Of a DNA stretch of 64,000 nt, positions 46,547 through 55,483 are shown piece after piece. A model generated the notes under the pieces. The model was not told the origin of the DNA. It was given only the letters and a program-made list of their open reading frames with translations, and did not search any database. Numbering within the stretch: position 1 is the stretch's first letter; each line of letters starts with the position of its first letter. The translations under genes and the position numbers were made by a program. Source of the DNA: Lichenihabitans psoromatis (GTDB lineage Bacteria > Pseudomonadota > Alphaproteobacteria > Rhizobiales > Beijerinckiaceae); contig NZ_CP036515.1 in assembly GCF_004323635.1 (NCBI RefSeq), forward strand, positions 2,109,501-2,173,500, read 5' to 3'.

Positions 46547-46936
46547 CTAGACGGAGGGCCGGGTTCTCGGGGGCCTCGACAGACCCTTCGGGTCTATGCC
46601 GGCGTCGACGCGAACAACGAGGGCGACGATGCCGCTCGCGACCGGGGCCGGCACGAGCAACGGGAACCCCTCGGCGAACATGGCCAACGAGCACGCCGCA
46701 TGACAGCAGGCCGATTTGCAGGGCGCCGTGTGGACGTGCCCGCCGTCACCGCGATCCACGGCTGCGGCTTCGTCTCCATGAAAGATGGAAGTCGCGACAT
46801 GGACATCGTTCGGGCAATCACTGACGCCGCCGAAGGCGAACGCCGATGTGCCACCCGCTTGGAGCGCGAGTGCCACGATCGCCAGAAGCATCAAACTCAC
46901 GCTGAGCCGGCGGACGAAGGCGTAGAAAGTTTCCAT
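46547..46936 (-). CDS. Cys/His-rich exported protein of unknown function
   Basis: A 129-residue protein with a signal peptide or anchor (SVSLMLLAIVALALQAGG). The middle has GHVHTAPCKSACCHAACS with four cysteines and two histidines, a pattern often seen in small metal-resistance proteins such as DUF2946. The C-terminal part is hydrophobic (LVPAPVASGIVALVV). Its position between DUF305 and the copper ATPase supports a metal role, but no family is secure. Confidence 0.55.
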   Translation of the reverse strand: METFYAFVRRLSVSLMLLAIVALALQAGGTSAFAFGGVSDCPNDVHVATSIFHGDEAAAVDRGDGGHVHTAPCKSACCHAACSLAMFAEGFPLLVPAPVASGIVALVVRVDAGIDPKGLSRPPRTRPSV

Positions 46937-46988
46937 TCGACGAAGACCCTACAACAACGTTCTGGTCGTTTCCAGCGATCAGGTGAGA

Positions 46989-49634
46989 TCAGTCGAGCCG
47001 CGCCGAACGCAGACGCAGGGCGTTGCCGATGACGGAAACCGAACTCAGCGACATCGCGAGCGCGGCGACGATGGGGCTCAGAAGGATGCCGAAGGCCGGG
47101 TAGAGGACCCCGGCGGCCACCGGAATGCCGATCACGTTATAGGCGAAGGCGAAGACGAGGTTCTGCCGGATGTTGCTCATCGTCAGTCGGCTCAGCGTCC
47201 GGGCGCGGGCGATGCCGGCCAGGTCCCCCTTGACGAGCGTAACGCCGGCGCTCTGGATCGCGACCTCCGTCCCGGTGCCCATCGCGATGCCGACGTCAGC
47301 CTCCGCCAGCGCGGGGGCGTCGTTCACGCCATCCCCGGCCATGGCCACCACACGCCCCTCCGCCTTGAGCTTGACGACGGCGGCATGCTTGCCTTCGGGC
47401 AACACGTCACCTTGCACATCGGCGATGCCCAGTTGCCGTCCGATCGCTTGGGCCGTGGCCGTGTTGTCACCCGTCAGCATGACGATCCGGATGCCATCGG
47501 CCCGCAAGGTGTCGAGCGCGGCTGCCGTGGTCGGCTTAACCGGATCCGCGATGGCGATCACCGCTCCCGGGACGCCGTCGACCGCCATGAACAGCGCGGT
47601 CGCGCCATCGCCGCGCAGCGAGTCCGCCTTCGCGTCGAGAGCGCCGGAGCCCACTCCGAGTTGCAGCATCAGCGCCTGATTGCCGAGCGCCACCTTTCTG
47701 CCGCCGACCGTGCCGGTGACGCCCTTGCCCGTCACCGAGGCGAAGTCGATCGGATCCTTGATCGAAATGCCACGGTCCTTCGCCGCCGCCACGATCGCGG
47801 CGGCCAGCGGATGCTCGCTCGATCGTTCAAGGCTTGCGGCGAGGCCTAGGATTTCGCTCTCCGATAATCCTGCGGCAGGCACGATGGCCGTCACCTTGGG
47901 TTTGCCTTCGGTCAGGGTGCCTGTCTTGTCCACCACCAGCGTGTCCACTTTCTCAAGGCGTTCCAGCGCCTCGGCGGACTTGATCAGGATGCCGGAGCCC
48001 GCGCCCTTGCCGACCCCGACGCCGATGCTCATCGGCGTGGCGAGCCCGAGGGCGCAGGGGCAGGCGATGATCAGCACCGAAACGGCTGCGATGAGCCCGT
48101 AGGCCAGAGATGGAGCCGGGCCCCAGACGGCCCAAGCGCCGAAGGCCAGGACAGCCACGGCCAGCACCGCAGGCACGAAGTAGCTCGCGACGAGATCGGC
48201 CATGCGCTGGATCGGAGCACGGCTGCGCTGCGCCTCGGCGACCATCTGGACGATCCGTGCCAGCATCGTATCCGAACCGACCTTGTCGGCGCGCATGACG
48301 ATGGACCCGGTCCCGTTCACTGTTCCGCCGATGAGCTTGTCCCCGGCACGCTTGCCAGCGGGCATCGACTCGCCCGTGACCATCGACTCGTCCACGGCAC
48401 CCTGGCCGTCGAGCACGATGCCATCGACCGGCACGCCGCTGCCGGGCCGTACCCGCAAGGTGTCGCCGACCTGCACATCGGCCAGGGGAACTTCCTCATC
48501 GGCTCCACCCGCCGCGACCCGCCACGCGGTCTTGGGCGCGAGGTTCAGAAGCGCGCGGATCGCACCTCCGGTCTGGTCGCGGGCGCGAAGCTCCAAGACC
48601 TGGCCGAGCAGCACGAGGACGACGATGACCGCCGCCGGCTCGAAGTAGACCGGGACCATCCCGCCCATCTCGCGGAACCCGGCGGGGAATATCCCCGGCG
48701 CGAAGGCGGCCACAAGGCTGTAGAGGTACGCGGCCCCGGTGCCGAGCGCGATGAGGCTGAACATGTTGAGGTTGCGGTGAACCACCGAGGTCCACCCACG
48801 GACAAAGAACGGCCAACCCGCCCAAAGGACCACCGGGGTGGACAGTGCGAATTGGATCCAGGTCGAGATCCGGGGAGGAACGAGCCTGTCCAGGCCCAGC
48901 CCGGGGATGTGGCCACCCATCTCAAGCAGGAAGATCGGTAACGCCAGCGCAAGCCCGATCCAGAAGCGGCGGGTCATGTCCGCCAGCTCATGGTTGGGCG
49001 GTGCTTCCGCCGTGACTGTCAGCGGCTCCAGCGCCATCCCGCAGATCGGACAGCTGCCGGGCCCCTCCTGCCGAACCTGCGGATGCATCGGGCAGGTGTA
49101 GATCGAGCCTGCCGGTGCCGGAACCGCCGGGGCTTGCGAGGGCGAGAGATATTTCGCGGGATCGGCCAGGAATTTCGTGCGGCACCCAGCCGAACAAAAA
49201 CAGTAGGATCGGCCATCGTGCTCGGCCCGGTGCTTCGCGGTCGCGGGGTCCACCGACATCCCACAGATCGGGTCCTTGACCTCACTGGGCGCTCCATCGG
49301 TCGGCGACGCGGCCTGGGTGCCGTGCCTGCCACCGCACCCGCATCCATGCGCGGCGGCCGTGTGTTTCACGGGCATGCCTTCGGCAGCCGGGTCGTCGGG
49401 GGCAACGTATTTCGCCGGGTCCTCCACGAATTTCGTTCGGCATCCAGCCGAGCAAAAGAAATAGGTTTCACCCGCATTCTCGGCCTTCTGAGTGGCGGTC
49501 TCCGGGTCGACAGTCATCCCGCAGACCGGGTCCTTGACGACCGCAACGGATACCGGGGTTATGGCCGCCTGCGCTTTGCCACAGTTGCTTTGGCAGCAGC
49601 CGTCGTTGGTTTCGTCTTGTGCGGTTGTGTTCAT
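46989..49634 (-). CDS. copA: Copper-translocating P-type ATPase with two YHS domains
   Basis: An 881-residue P1B ATPase that exports monovalent copper or silver. Instead of HMA domains the N-terminus carries two YHS domains (DPVCGMTVDPETA and DPICGMSVDPATA, each ending CSAGCRTKF) and a heavy-metal-binding motif (YTCPMHPQVRQEGPGSCPICGM). The membrane CPC motif is IIACPCALGLATPM, the phospho-Asp motif DKTGTLTEGKP, and the hinge AMAGDGVNDAPALAEADVG. The start at 49634 (MNTTAQDE) was chosen as it begins the protein-like N-terminus. It is divergent from the CueR-like regulator, with a shared operator. Confidence 0.93.
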   Translation of the reverse strand: MNTTAQDETNDGCCQSNCGKAQAAITPVSVAVVKDPVCGMTVDPETATQKAENAGETYFFCSAGCRTKFVEDPAKYVAPDDPAAEGMPVKHTAAAHGCGCGGRHGTQAASPTDGAPSEVKDPICGMSVDPATAKHRAEHDGRSYCFCSAGCRTKFLADPAKYLSPSQAPAVPAPAGSIYTCPMHPQVRQEGPGSCPICGMALEPLTVTAEAPPNHELADMTRRFWIGLALALPIFLLEMGGHIPGLGLDRLVPPRISTWIQFALSTPVVLWAGWPFFVRGWTSVVHRNLNMFSLIALGTGAAYLYSLVAAFAPGIFPAGFREMGGMVPVYFEPAAVIVVLVLLGQVLELRARDQTGGAIRALLNLAPKTAWRVAAGGADEEVPLADVQVGDTLRVRPGSGVPVDGIVLDGQGAVDESMVTGESMPAGKRAGDKLIGGTVNGTGSIVMRADKVGSDTMLARIVQMVAEAQRSRAPIQRMADLVASYFVPAVLAVAVLAFGAWAVWGPAPSLAYGLIAAVSVLIIACPCALGLATPMSIGVGVGKGAGSGILIKSAEALERLEKVDTLVVDKTGTLTEGKPKVTAIVPAAGLSESEILGLAASLERSSEHPLAAAIVAAAKDRGISIKDPIDFASVTGKGVTGTVGGRKVALGNQALMLQLGVGSGALDAKADSLRGDGATALFMAVDGVPGAVIAIADPVKPTTAAALDTLRADGIRIVMLTGDNTATAQAIGRQLGIADVQGDVLPEGKHAAVVKLKAEGRVVAMAGDGVNDAPALAEADVGIAMGTGTEVAIQSAGVTLVKGDLAGIARARTLSRLTMSNIRQNLVFAFAYNVIGIPVAAGVLYPAFGILLSPIVAALAMSLSSVSVIGNALRLRSARLD

Positions 49635-49662
49635 GGGAATTGTCCTTCCCGGCCGTCCTGCG

Positions 49663-49682
49663 CCTTCCCATAATAGTAAGGT
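49663..49682. promoter_or_regulatory. CueR/MerR-type operator between copA and cueR
   Basis: The dyad CCTTCCCATAATAGTAAGG lies in the 75-base divergent region. On the copA strand TTGACCTTACT leads into ATGGGAAGG, like known CueR boxes (ACCTTCC and GGAAGG halves over a long spacer). Confidence 0.55.
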
Positions 49683-49709
49683 CAAGCGTTATATTCGAGG
49701 CGACCAGGA

Positions 49710-50114
49710 ATGCAGATCGGACAAGCGTCACGGACGTCGGGCGTCTCAGCCAAGATGATCCGCCACTACGAGTCCATTGGGCTGATTCCTTCCGCAGGAC
49801 GCCGGTCCAGCAATTATCGGGACTACGACGACGCGGACGTCCACCGTCTTCGTTTCATTCGTCGATCGCGTGACCTGGGCTTTTCCATCGACCGCATCCA
49901 GGACTTGTTGAAGCTATGGAGCGATCGCGATCGAGCCGGTTCGGAGGTCAAGTCGATCGCCCAGGCCCACGTGGCTGAAATAGAGACGAGGATCGCTCAC
50001 ATGCGGGAAATGGCCGACGTGCTCTACGCCCTGGCGGACGCCTGCGAGGGAAACGATCGTCCGGAACGTCCCATCATCCGAAGCCTGGCGCGGAATGGGG
50101 CGTCGGGACATTAG
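49710..50114 (+). CDS. cueR: MerR-family regulator, CueR-like
   Basis: A 134-residue regulator with a MerR winged helix (GQASRTSGVSAKMIRHYESIG) and coiled-coil dimer helix (VAEIETRIAHMREM). The metal loop reads ACEGNDRPERPII. In E. coli CueR the same loop is ACPGDDSADCPII with two cysteines that bind Cu+; here only the first remains and Arg occupies the second place. It is divergent from copA across a matching operator, so it is the likely copper-ATPase regulator, but metal sensing may be changed. Confidence 0.85.
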   Translation: MQIGQASRTSGVSAKMIRHYESIGLIPSAGRRSSNYRDYDDADVHRLRFIRRSRDLGFSIDRIQDLLKLWSDRDRAGSEVKSIAQAHVAEIETRIAHMREMADVLYALADACEGNDRPERPIIRSLARNGASGH

Positions 50115-50156
50115 TCTTGTAAAAGCCCGAAGCGTGCATCGAGGGGTAACACAACG

Positions 50157-50710
50157 TCACTCTGCCGCCTGTCCGTACGGTAGCCGCACGGATTGCGGCT
50201 CGGCCTGCAGACAGGCTTTCGGCAGGTTCCAACCTTTGATCGAGGCATAGATCGCCGGGATCACGATGAGGGTGAGCAGCGTCGAGGAGACTATGCCGCC
50301 GATCATGGGAACCGCGATGCGCTGCATGACCTCAGACCCCGTTCCGGTGCTCCACAAGATAGGGACCAGTCCGGCCATAATGGCGACCACGGTCATCATC
50401 TTCGGGCGTACCCGCTCGACGGCGCCGAGCATGATGGCTTGATCGAGGTCGGCCCGGGTGAACCGGCTGCCGAGGGTTTCGCAGGCCGCCCTCACCTCGC
50501 CGAGCGCTAGGTCGAGATAGATCAGCATGACCACGCCCGCCTCTGCCGCCACGCCGGTCAAGGCGATGAATCCCACCACGACCGCGGCGGACATCTTGAA
50601 GCCCAGCCACCACATCAGCCACAGACCGCCGACGAGCACGAAGGGCAGCGATAGCATGACGATCAGGGTCTCGGTCTGGCGACTGAAGTTGAGATAGCGA
50701 TGATTGGGGG
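50157..50710 (-). pseudogene. C-terminal fragment of a CusA-type RND metal efflux pump
   Basis: The last roughly 180 residues of a heavy-metal RND transporter: helices FVLVGGLWLMWWLGF and AAVVVGFIALTGVAAEAGVVMLIYLD, and the tail AMIGGIVSSTLLTLIVIPAIYA-like end (GGIVSSTLLTLIVIPAIYA). The 5' 80 percent of the gene is missing; homology ends near 50710, where the frame runs into the end of the upstream kinase gene. It is a deletion remnant and probably not translated. Confidence 0.75.
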
Positions 50711-50722
50711 CGGTCCAGTGCG

Positions 50723-52105
50723 TCAGCTCATGCGCGAGGGTGCCGGAGTAGCTTCGGGATTGACCGATGCCGAGTGGGCCGGTGTCGTCGCTGGCTGACT
50801 CTTCACGAGCACACAAAGGCCCGTTCGATCTAATCGATTGCGGAGCGTGATTGTTAAGCCATGTTGAGCGGCGACCGAACTGCAGATGGCAAGCCCAAGG
50901 CCACTCCCATCGACGGTCGATGGTGGTCCGCGGAAAAATCGATCGAAGACGCGCGTCAGCAGTGAGGGGTCGATGCCCGGTCCAGTGTCAGTGATCGTGA
51001 TCCCGACCGCCCCATTTCGACCGCTCACCGCGATATCGACGACACCGCCGTTCGGCGTGTATTTAAGGGCGTTGTCGATCAAATTACCAAAGAGGATGCG
51101 CAGATCACCAGGGTCCCCGCAGAAGGGTGCGGGTTCCTGTGCCGTGACTCCAAGGTCGATCGACCGGCTCTCGGCGAGCGCGACATGATCAGCGATGGCC
51201 GCAACTACGATGCTGCAGAGATCGACATCGATACATTGGTGGACATCAGCCGCCGCGTCGTATCGAGCGACGCGCAGCAGTTGCTCGATCAGGGTGGAGG
51301 CGCGCCGTATGCCGTGTTGCAGATCTTCGATGGTGATCGGGTCGGCGGTCGACGCCGACGCATCGAGATTGCCGATCTGCAAGCGGAGTGCCGTGAGCGG
51401 AGTGCGAAGTTCGTGGGCGGCATCTGATAGGAATTTGCGTTGCTGGTCGAGTGAGACACGCAGACGCTCGATCAATCGATTCATAGCGACGACAAGCGGC
51501 GCGATCTCTATTGGCACTTGGGCGAGATCGAGCGGCTCGCGGCTATCGGGCGGGAGTCCCTCGACTTTCGTGGCGAGCAGTTTCAGATCGGCTAAGGCCC
51601 GCCCCATACTCCACCCGACAATCACGAAGCCGACTGGAATGAGAAAGAGGAGCGGGATAGCGGCTTGGACAGCCGCGCTTTCGGCGAGTTCCTGCCGTAC
51701 CGCAACTTCCTGCGACACCTGCACGGTGCCGGCCACGTCGATCGAGGTGAAGACGCGATAGCCGGTGCGTCCGACTTCGATTGTCGCAAAACCGGCACGC
51801 GGTTGGCGCGGAATGCCGATCTCGTCTGGGACTGTCTGAGGCAGCCCGCCATCCACGGGCCAAATCTGGACGCGGAGATTGTCTTCAGGGTCGCTTGCTC
51901 CGAAAAACGACGTCTTGATCCGCAGGGGCGGGCCTGCGATCGAGGCTACTTGCCTGAGCTGACCGTCCATGAAGCCGTTGGCTTCGTGCAAAGCGAACAA
52001 GTAGGAGGCACCAGCTCCCGTGAGCGCAACGCCCGTGATCACGGCCGCCATCCACATTAGGGCGGTTTGACGAAGGGAGCGGATCAAATTTTGGCTACCA
52101 TCCAT
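50723..52105 (-). CDS. Sensor histidine kinase
   Basis: A 460-residue membrane kinase: first helix residues 13-38, periplasmic sensor region to about 145, second helix about 150-172. HAMP is followed by the H-box FLSDAAHELRTPLTAL, N-box NLIDNALKYTPNG, DTGPGI and GSGLGLAI. The C-terminal 25 residues (from TTPAHSASV) look appended and lie where the CusA remnant begins, so the original end may have been altered. It pairs with the regulator upstream, overlapping it by 22 bases. Confidence 0.9.
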   Translation of the reverse strand: MDGSQNLIRSLRQTALMWMAAVITGVALTGAGASYLFALHEANGFMDGQLRQVASIAGPPLRIKTSFFGASDPEDNLRVQIWPVDGGLPQTVPDEIGIPRQPRAGFATIEVGRTGYRVFTSIDVAGTVQVSQEVAVRQELAESAAVQAAIPLLFLIPVGFVIVGWSMGRALADLKLLATKVEGLPPDSREPLDLAQVPIEIAPLVVAMNRLIERLRVSLDQQRKFLSDAAHELRTPLTALRLQIGNLDASASTADPITIEDLQHGIRRASTLIEQLLRVARYDAAADVHQCIDVDLCSIVVAAIADHVALAESRSIDLGVTAQEPAPFCGDPGDLRILFGNLIDNALKYTPNGGVVDIAVSGRNGAVGITITDTGPGIDPSLLTRVFDRFFRGPPSTVDGSGLGLAICSSVAAQHGLTITLRNRLDRTGLCVLVKSQPATTPAHSASVNPEATPAPSRMS

Positions 52106-52746
52106 CCAGCCCCACGCACGTTGTTGATCAGCGCCTTGCCGAACCGCTTCCGCAAGGAGTGGATCAGCACGTCGACGGCATTGCTTTCGACTTCTTCGCC
52201 CCAGCCGTAGATGCGTTCTTCGATTTGCCCGCGTGATAGGATCGTGCCCGGCCTCTCCAATAAAATACGCATGAGGGCGAACTCCCGGGACGAGAGCACG
52301 CGCTTCTCGCCTCCGAAGGCGAGTTCGTGGTTGCCGAGATCGAGGGTCAAAGCCGATGTTTGCAGCATCGATTGCGCGACCCCTGCGCGTCGGCGAACCA
52401 CTGCGCGCATCCGGGCCACCAATTCGCCCATGTCAAACGGCTTGACGATGTAGTCGTCAGCTCCAAGGTCGAGCCCCGTGATCCGGTCCGCAACGGCGTC
52501 CCTCGCGGTTAGGATCAGAATCGGAGTTTGGTCCCCTCCGCTGCGAAGCCGCTTCAAGAGTTCAAAGCCCGTCGTATCCGGCAGGCCAAGGTCGAGAAGC
52601 ATGGCCGCGTAAGCACCCATACGCGTCGAGCTTTCTCCGTCGAGTCCGCTGGTTGTCCAATCTACCGAAAAGCCCTCATTGAGCAACGCCTGTCGAAGGC
52701 TCCGACCGATCATGGCGTTGTCTTCAACGATCAGGATGCGCATCAA
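52084..52746 (-). CDS. Response regulator, OmpR family (QseB/PmrA-like)
   Basis: A 220-residue two-component regulator: receiver with VEDNAMIG, phospho-Asp in MLLDLGLP and Lys in VKPFD, and winged-helix domain ending NVRGAGWMV. Its gene overlaps the PAP2 gene upstream by 23 bases and the kinase downstream by 22 bases, so all three are one operon. PmrA/QseB-like systems often control lipid A or envelope modification, which fits the PAP2 neighbour; the signal is not known. Confidence 0.9.
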   Translation of the reverse strand: MMRILIVEDNAMIGRSLRQALLNEGFSVDWTTSGLDGESSTRMGAYAAMLLDLGLPDTTGFELLKRLRSGGDQTPILILTARDAVADRITGLDLGADDYIVKPFDMGELVARMRAVVRRRAGVAQSMLQTSALTLDLGNHELAFGGEKRVLSSREFALMRILLERPGTILSRGQIEERIYGWGEEVESNAVDVLIHSLRKRFGKALINNVRGAGWMVAKI

Positions 52747-53365
52747 TGCTCAACTTTTTCGAGAGTGATCTCGTGTCGTCTTCCGGTGAGAGAGGCAGCC
52801 CATCCCGGATAGTTTCGCTTGTCTTCATCACAATAAAGAGCGGCAAGCGCATGGCGCGGCTCGTCACCAATATCTCGGACAATCCAGCGATGAAGGCAGC
52901 TCCAAAAATATCGAAGGGGAAATGAACGCCAAGAGCCACGCGCGCCCATTCCACGGCGAGACCGACAGTGGCTACGGCAACGCCAAGCCATAGCGTTCGT
53001 TGAAAGGGGCGAAAAGCGAAGGCCGCAGCTGTTGCGAAGAGAAGCGTCGCATGGTCGCTCGGAAAAGAATTGTCGGGCGCATGGTCAAGGAGATTGGCGG
53101 CCAATCCAACCATGAAGGGGCGCGGATGGTCGATCAATGTCGAGACGACATGCGCGGCCAGGAGTGCCACACAGCCGGTTATCCCGGCCAAGACGGAAGC
53201 CTCCCGGTTTGGTCGCGAGCCGAACAACCAAAGTCCGATCAGGAGAACGGGAAGGCCGAAGACCGGCCACTGCGCCAGCGCCGAAAGCCAGAACAGCGTG
53301 GCGCCCGTCGGATCGGGAACGGAGAGCCACTGGAACACCATCTGGTTTGCGTCTGCCGGCGGCAT
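52724..53365 (-). CDS. PAP2-family phosphatase (undecaprenyl-diphosphatase-like)
   Basis: A 213-residue membrane phosphatase with five to six helices. The three PAP2 motifs are TLIDHPRPF, NSFPSDHAT and RVALGVHFPFDI. It likely removes phosphate from undecaprenyl pyrophosphate or another lipid phosphate, supplying carrier for peptidoglycan and surface glycans or tuning lipid A. It starts the operon with the two-component genes. Confidence 0.85.
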   Translation of the reverse strand: MPPADANQMVFQWLSVPDPTGATLFWLSALAQWPVFGLPVLLIGLWLFGSRPNREASVLAGITGCVALLAAHVVSTLIDHPRPFMVGLAANLLDHAPDNSFPSDHATLLFATAAAFAFRPFQRTLWLGVAVATVGLAVEWARVALGVHFPFDIFGAAFIAGLSEILVTSRAMRLPLFIVMKTSETIRDGLPLSPEDDTRSLSKKLSIDAHPDR

Positions 53366-53555
53366 GAGCGGCCTTACTGATACATGAGCCCGGAGTTGTT
53401 CAAAGATAGGCTTGGAGACTTAGCGGAGAATGAGCTGTACCGAACGGACCTTCCGCGCCGATGCTCATCGACACCTAAGTCTGCGCGACTAGCCTGCGGC
53501 TCTTCTCAGATCGCCACGACATTTGCGGGTGGTCTCAACGGCGAGACGGTTCCCT

Positions 53556-54341
53556 ATGGCTCCAGCACCAAAATTATCCTCGACGCTGCTCAACAAGGTT
53601 CCGCAGGTGACGATCTGGTTCTGGGTCGTCAAAATTCTCGCGACAACGGTCGGCGAAACAGGTGCCGACCTTCTCACCACGAATTTGAAGCTCGGGCTTA
53701 CAGTGACCTCGTGGATTATGACAGCCGTGTTCATCGTTGCGTTGATCATTCAGGTGCGCGCTACCAATTATCGGCCGCCGCTCTACTGGATCACGGTGGT
53801 GCTCATCAGCGTCGTGGGTACGCTGATCTCCGACAACTTGGTCGACGGCATGGGCGTCAGTCTCGTCACGACATCCATTGCTTTCGCAATAATCCTGACC
53901 CTCGTTTTCTCGGCTTGGTATCGCAGCGAAGGAACATTGTCGATCCATTCGATCGTGACACGTAAGCGTGAGCTCTATTATTGGGGCGCGATCCTGTTCA
54001 CCTTTGCGCTCGGGACCTCAGTCGGCGATTTGCTCGCAGAGCGCCTCAACCTGGGGTATGGCACGGCGGTGGTGGTCTTTGCAGCCATGATAGCGGCCGT
54101 CGCCGCGTTCTACTACGTTCTGAAGATTAACGAGATCCTATGTTTCTGGGCGGCCTACGTCCTGACGCGCCCGCTTGGCGCCTCGACTGGCGATCTCCTG
54201 GCTAAGCCGCATCTGGCGGGCGGCTGGGGCTGGGGCACCGTTAACACGAGCCTGGTTTTTCTCGCGGTGATCTCTGCGGTCGTGGTCTATCTCACCGTCA
54301 GCAAGGCCGACCACGTGACCGCCGAGCCGGCGCGTTCGTGA
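53556..54341 (+). CDS. COG4705-type membrane protein
   Basis: A 261-residue membrane protein with seven to eight helices. It contains the repeated motif found in COG4705 proteins: TVGETGADLL, LGTSVGDLLAERLNLGYG and LGASTGDLLA. The function is unknown; the acidic residues recurring inside membrane segments suggest transport. The start at 53556 is the ATG before MAPAPKLSS; the frame extends 11 codons further. It is divergent from the PAP2 gene. Confidence 0.75.
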   Translation: MAPAPKLSSTLLNKVPQVTIWFWVVKILATTVGETGADLLTTNLKLGLTVTSWIMTAVFIVALIIQVRATNYRPPLYWITVVLISVVGTLISDNLVDGMGVSLVTTSIAFAIILTLVFSAWYRSEGTLSIHSIVTRKRELYYWGAILFTFALGTSVGDLLAERLNLGYGTAVVVFAAMIAAVAAFYYVLKINEILCFWAAYVLTRPLGASTGDLLAKPHLAGGWGWGTVNTSLVFLAVISAVVVYLTVSKADHVTAEPARS

Positions 54342-54424
54342 GATCCCCGCGTGGCCGGGTAGGCGCGCTGACGGCCACGCGTAACAGAAAAGCGCGTCAC
54401 TCTCTGTCTTTGAAGGATCCTACT

Positions 54425-54682
54425 ATGACCCGAACATCAATCGTCCTCGCACTCGCGACGCTCGCCTTCGGCGGCACGATGTCGTTCGCTTATGCTGATT
54501 GCGAGAATGACATGATCCAGCTCGAGTCGGCCCTAAAATCGCCGACGCTGACCCCACTCGCTAAGTCGGCGCTGCAGGACGCGAGCGTCAAGTCGGTTGC
54601 TGCAATGAAGAAGGACGACGACGCGACCTGTCACAAGGTGATCGCCGATGCCATGACGAAGTCAGGTGTGACCCTGAAGTAA
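54425..54682 (+). CDS. Small secreted protein
   Basis: An 85-residue protein with a clear signal peptide (MTRTSIVLALATLAFGGTMS, cleavage near AYADC). The mature part is about 60 residues, helical, with two cysteines (DCENDM and ATCHKV). GAAGGA lies upstream of the ATG. No family is recognised. Similar small Cys-pair proteins follow on the other strand. Confidence 0.7.
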   Translation: MTRTSIVLALATLAFGGTMSFAYADCENDMIQLESALKSPTLTPLAKSALQDASVKSVAAMKKDDDATCHKVIADAMTKSGVTLK

Positions 54683-54692
54683 AACCCTTTCA

Positions 54693-54770
54693 ATCAACGT
54701 TCGACCGCAAAGCAACGTTGATATGACCATCGGTTAAAATAAAACCGCCCCAAGCATGAGCTCGGGGCGG
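54693..54770. terminator. Two hairpins between convergent small-protein genes
   Basis: A perfect 9-bp stem (ATCAACGTT, 54693, with AACGTTGAT, 54714) follows the plus-strand gene. A second stem (CCGCCCC at 54745 with GGGGCGG at 54764) is followed on the minus strand by TTTTATTTT, a standard Rho-independent terminator for the genes at 54782-55483. Confidence 0.7.
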
Positions 54771-54781
54771 GTTCCCGTATG

Positions 54782-55021
54782 TTAGTGGACCACCGCCTGG
54801 CCGCAGCGGTGCAGGTTTGGAGCGCGTGAGGGGTGAGGATCGATCACGAGCCGGCACGCCGGGCTGAGATCCTTGGTCCGTGCTTCGGGGCAGGCGACGA
54901 TCCGCTTCTCATCCGGGATATCGGTCGTGCAGAGGCGGAAGACATCGGGCCGACAGGCATGCTGCTGCGTTGCTGCGCTGGCGCACGAGGCCACGCTTGC
55001 GACGGCGACCCGTGGAGGCAT
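54782..55021 (-). CDS. Small Cys-rich exported protein
   Basis: About 79 residues. After a weak signal region (MPPRVAVASVASCASAATQQ) comes the Cys pattern ACRPDVFRLC, IVACPEARTKDLSPAC, common to small exported proteins of rhizobia that carry four cysteines with this spacing. The function is unknown. A start 14 codons upstream (55063) is possible. It follows the gene at 55064 directly, so they share a transcript. Confidence 0.6.
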   Translation of the reverse strand: MPPRVAVASVASCASAATQQHACRPDVFRLCTTDIPDEKRIVACPEARTKDLSPACRLVIDPHPSRAPNLHRCGQAVVH

Positions 55022-55063
55022 CCACCGAAAAGGGGTACATTCCCCGTCCAACCGGCGCGTCAA

Positions 55064-55483
55064 TCATGCCGCGCCGCCCTTGTTGATGGCGCTGATTAGA
55101 TCGTTGAGTGCGGACGCGCAGGTTGCTTGCTGCGGCTGAGGCGCCCGAAGAGCGTTGAGCACGCGGTCGATGGCTTTGTCGATGACGCGCCACTTGGCTG
55201 GATCGCTGAGCTTCATCGTGTCTTCAGCCTTGTCCCAGGCCGTCTCGAGGTCGGTACCGCGCTTCTGCGCGCCGGTGATATCGCCTTTGTTAATGAGTTC
55301 CAGTGTGTCAACCGCGATCGCTTTGTAAGACGACAAGTCTCCTAGAAACGTAGCGGCCAACAGTCCTGGCGAGGGTGGGGTCGGTGTCGCCGCCATAAGG
55401 GGCTGGCCGAAACCCCATAGAAGCGCAAAGGCCGAGAGTGTGGAGGTGGTCGGGTGTTTCACGATAGGAATTCTCCGAAACAA
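55064..55483 (-). CDS. Secreted helical protein of unknown function
   Basis: A 139-residue protein with a signal peptide (STLSAFALLWGFGQPLMA). The mature domain is helical (YKAIAVDTLELINKGDITGAQKR, then WDKAEDTMKLSDPAKWRVIDKAID). This resembles small periplasmic histidine-kinase-linked or metal-binding helical proteins, but no firm family is evident. It lies upstream of the Cys-rich gene in one transcript that ends at the terminator near 54750. Confidence 0.65.
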   Translation of the reverse strand: MFRRIPIVKHPTTSTLSAFALLWGFGQPLMAATPTPPSPGLLAATFLGDLSSYKAIAVDTLELINKGDITGAQKRGTDLETAWDKAEDTMKLSDPAKWRVIDKAIDRVLNALRAPQPQQATCASALNDLISAINKGGAA

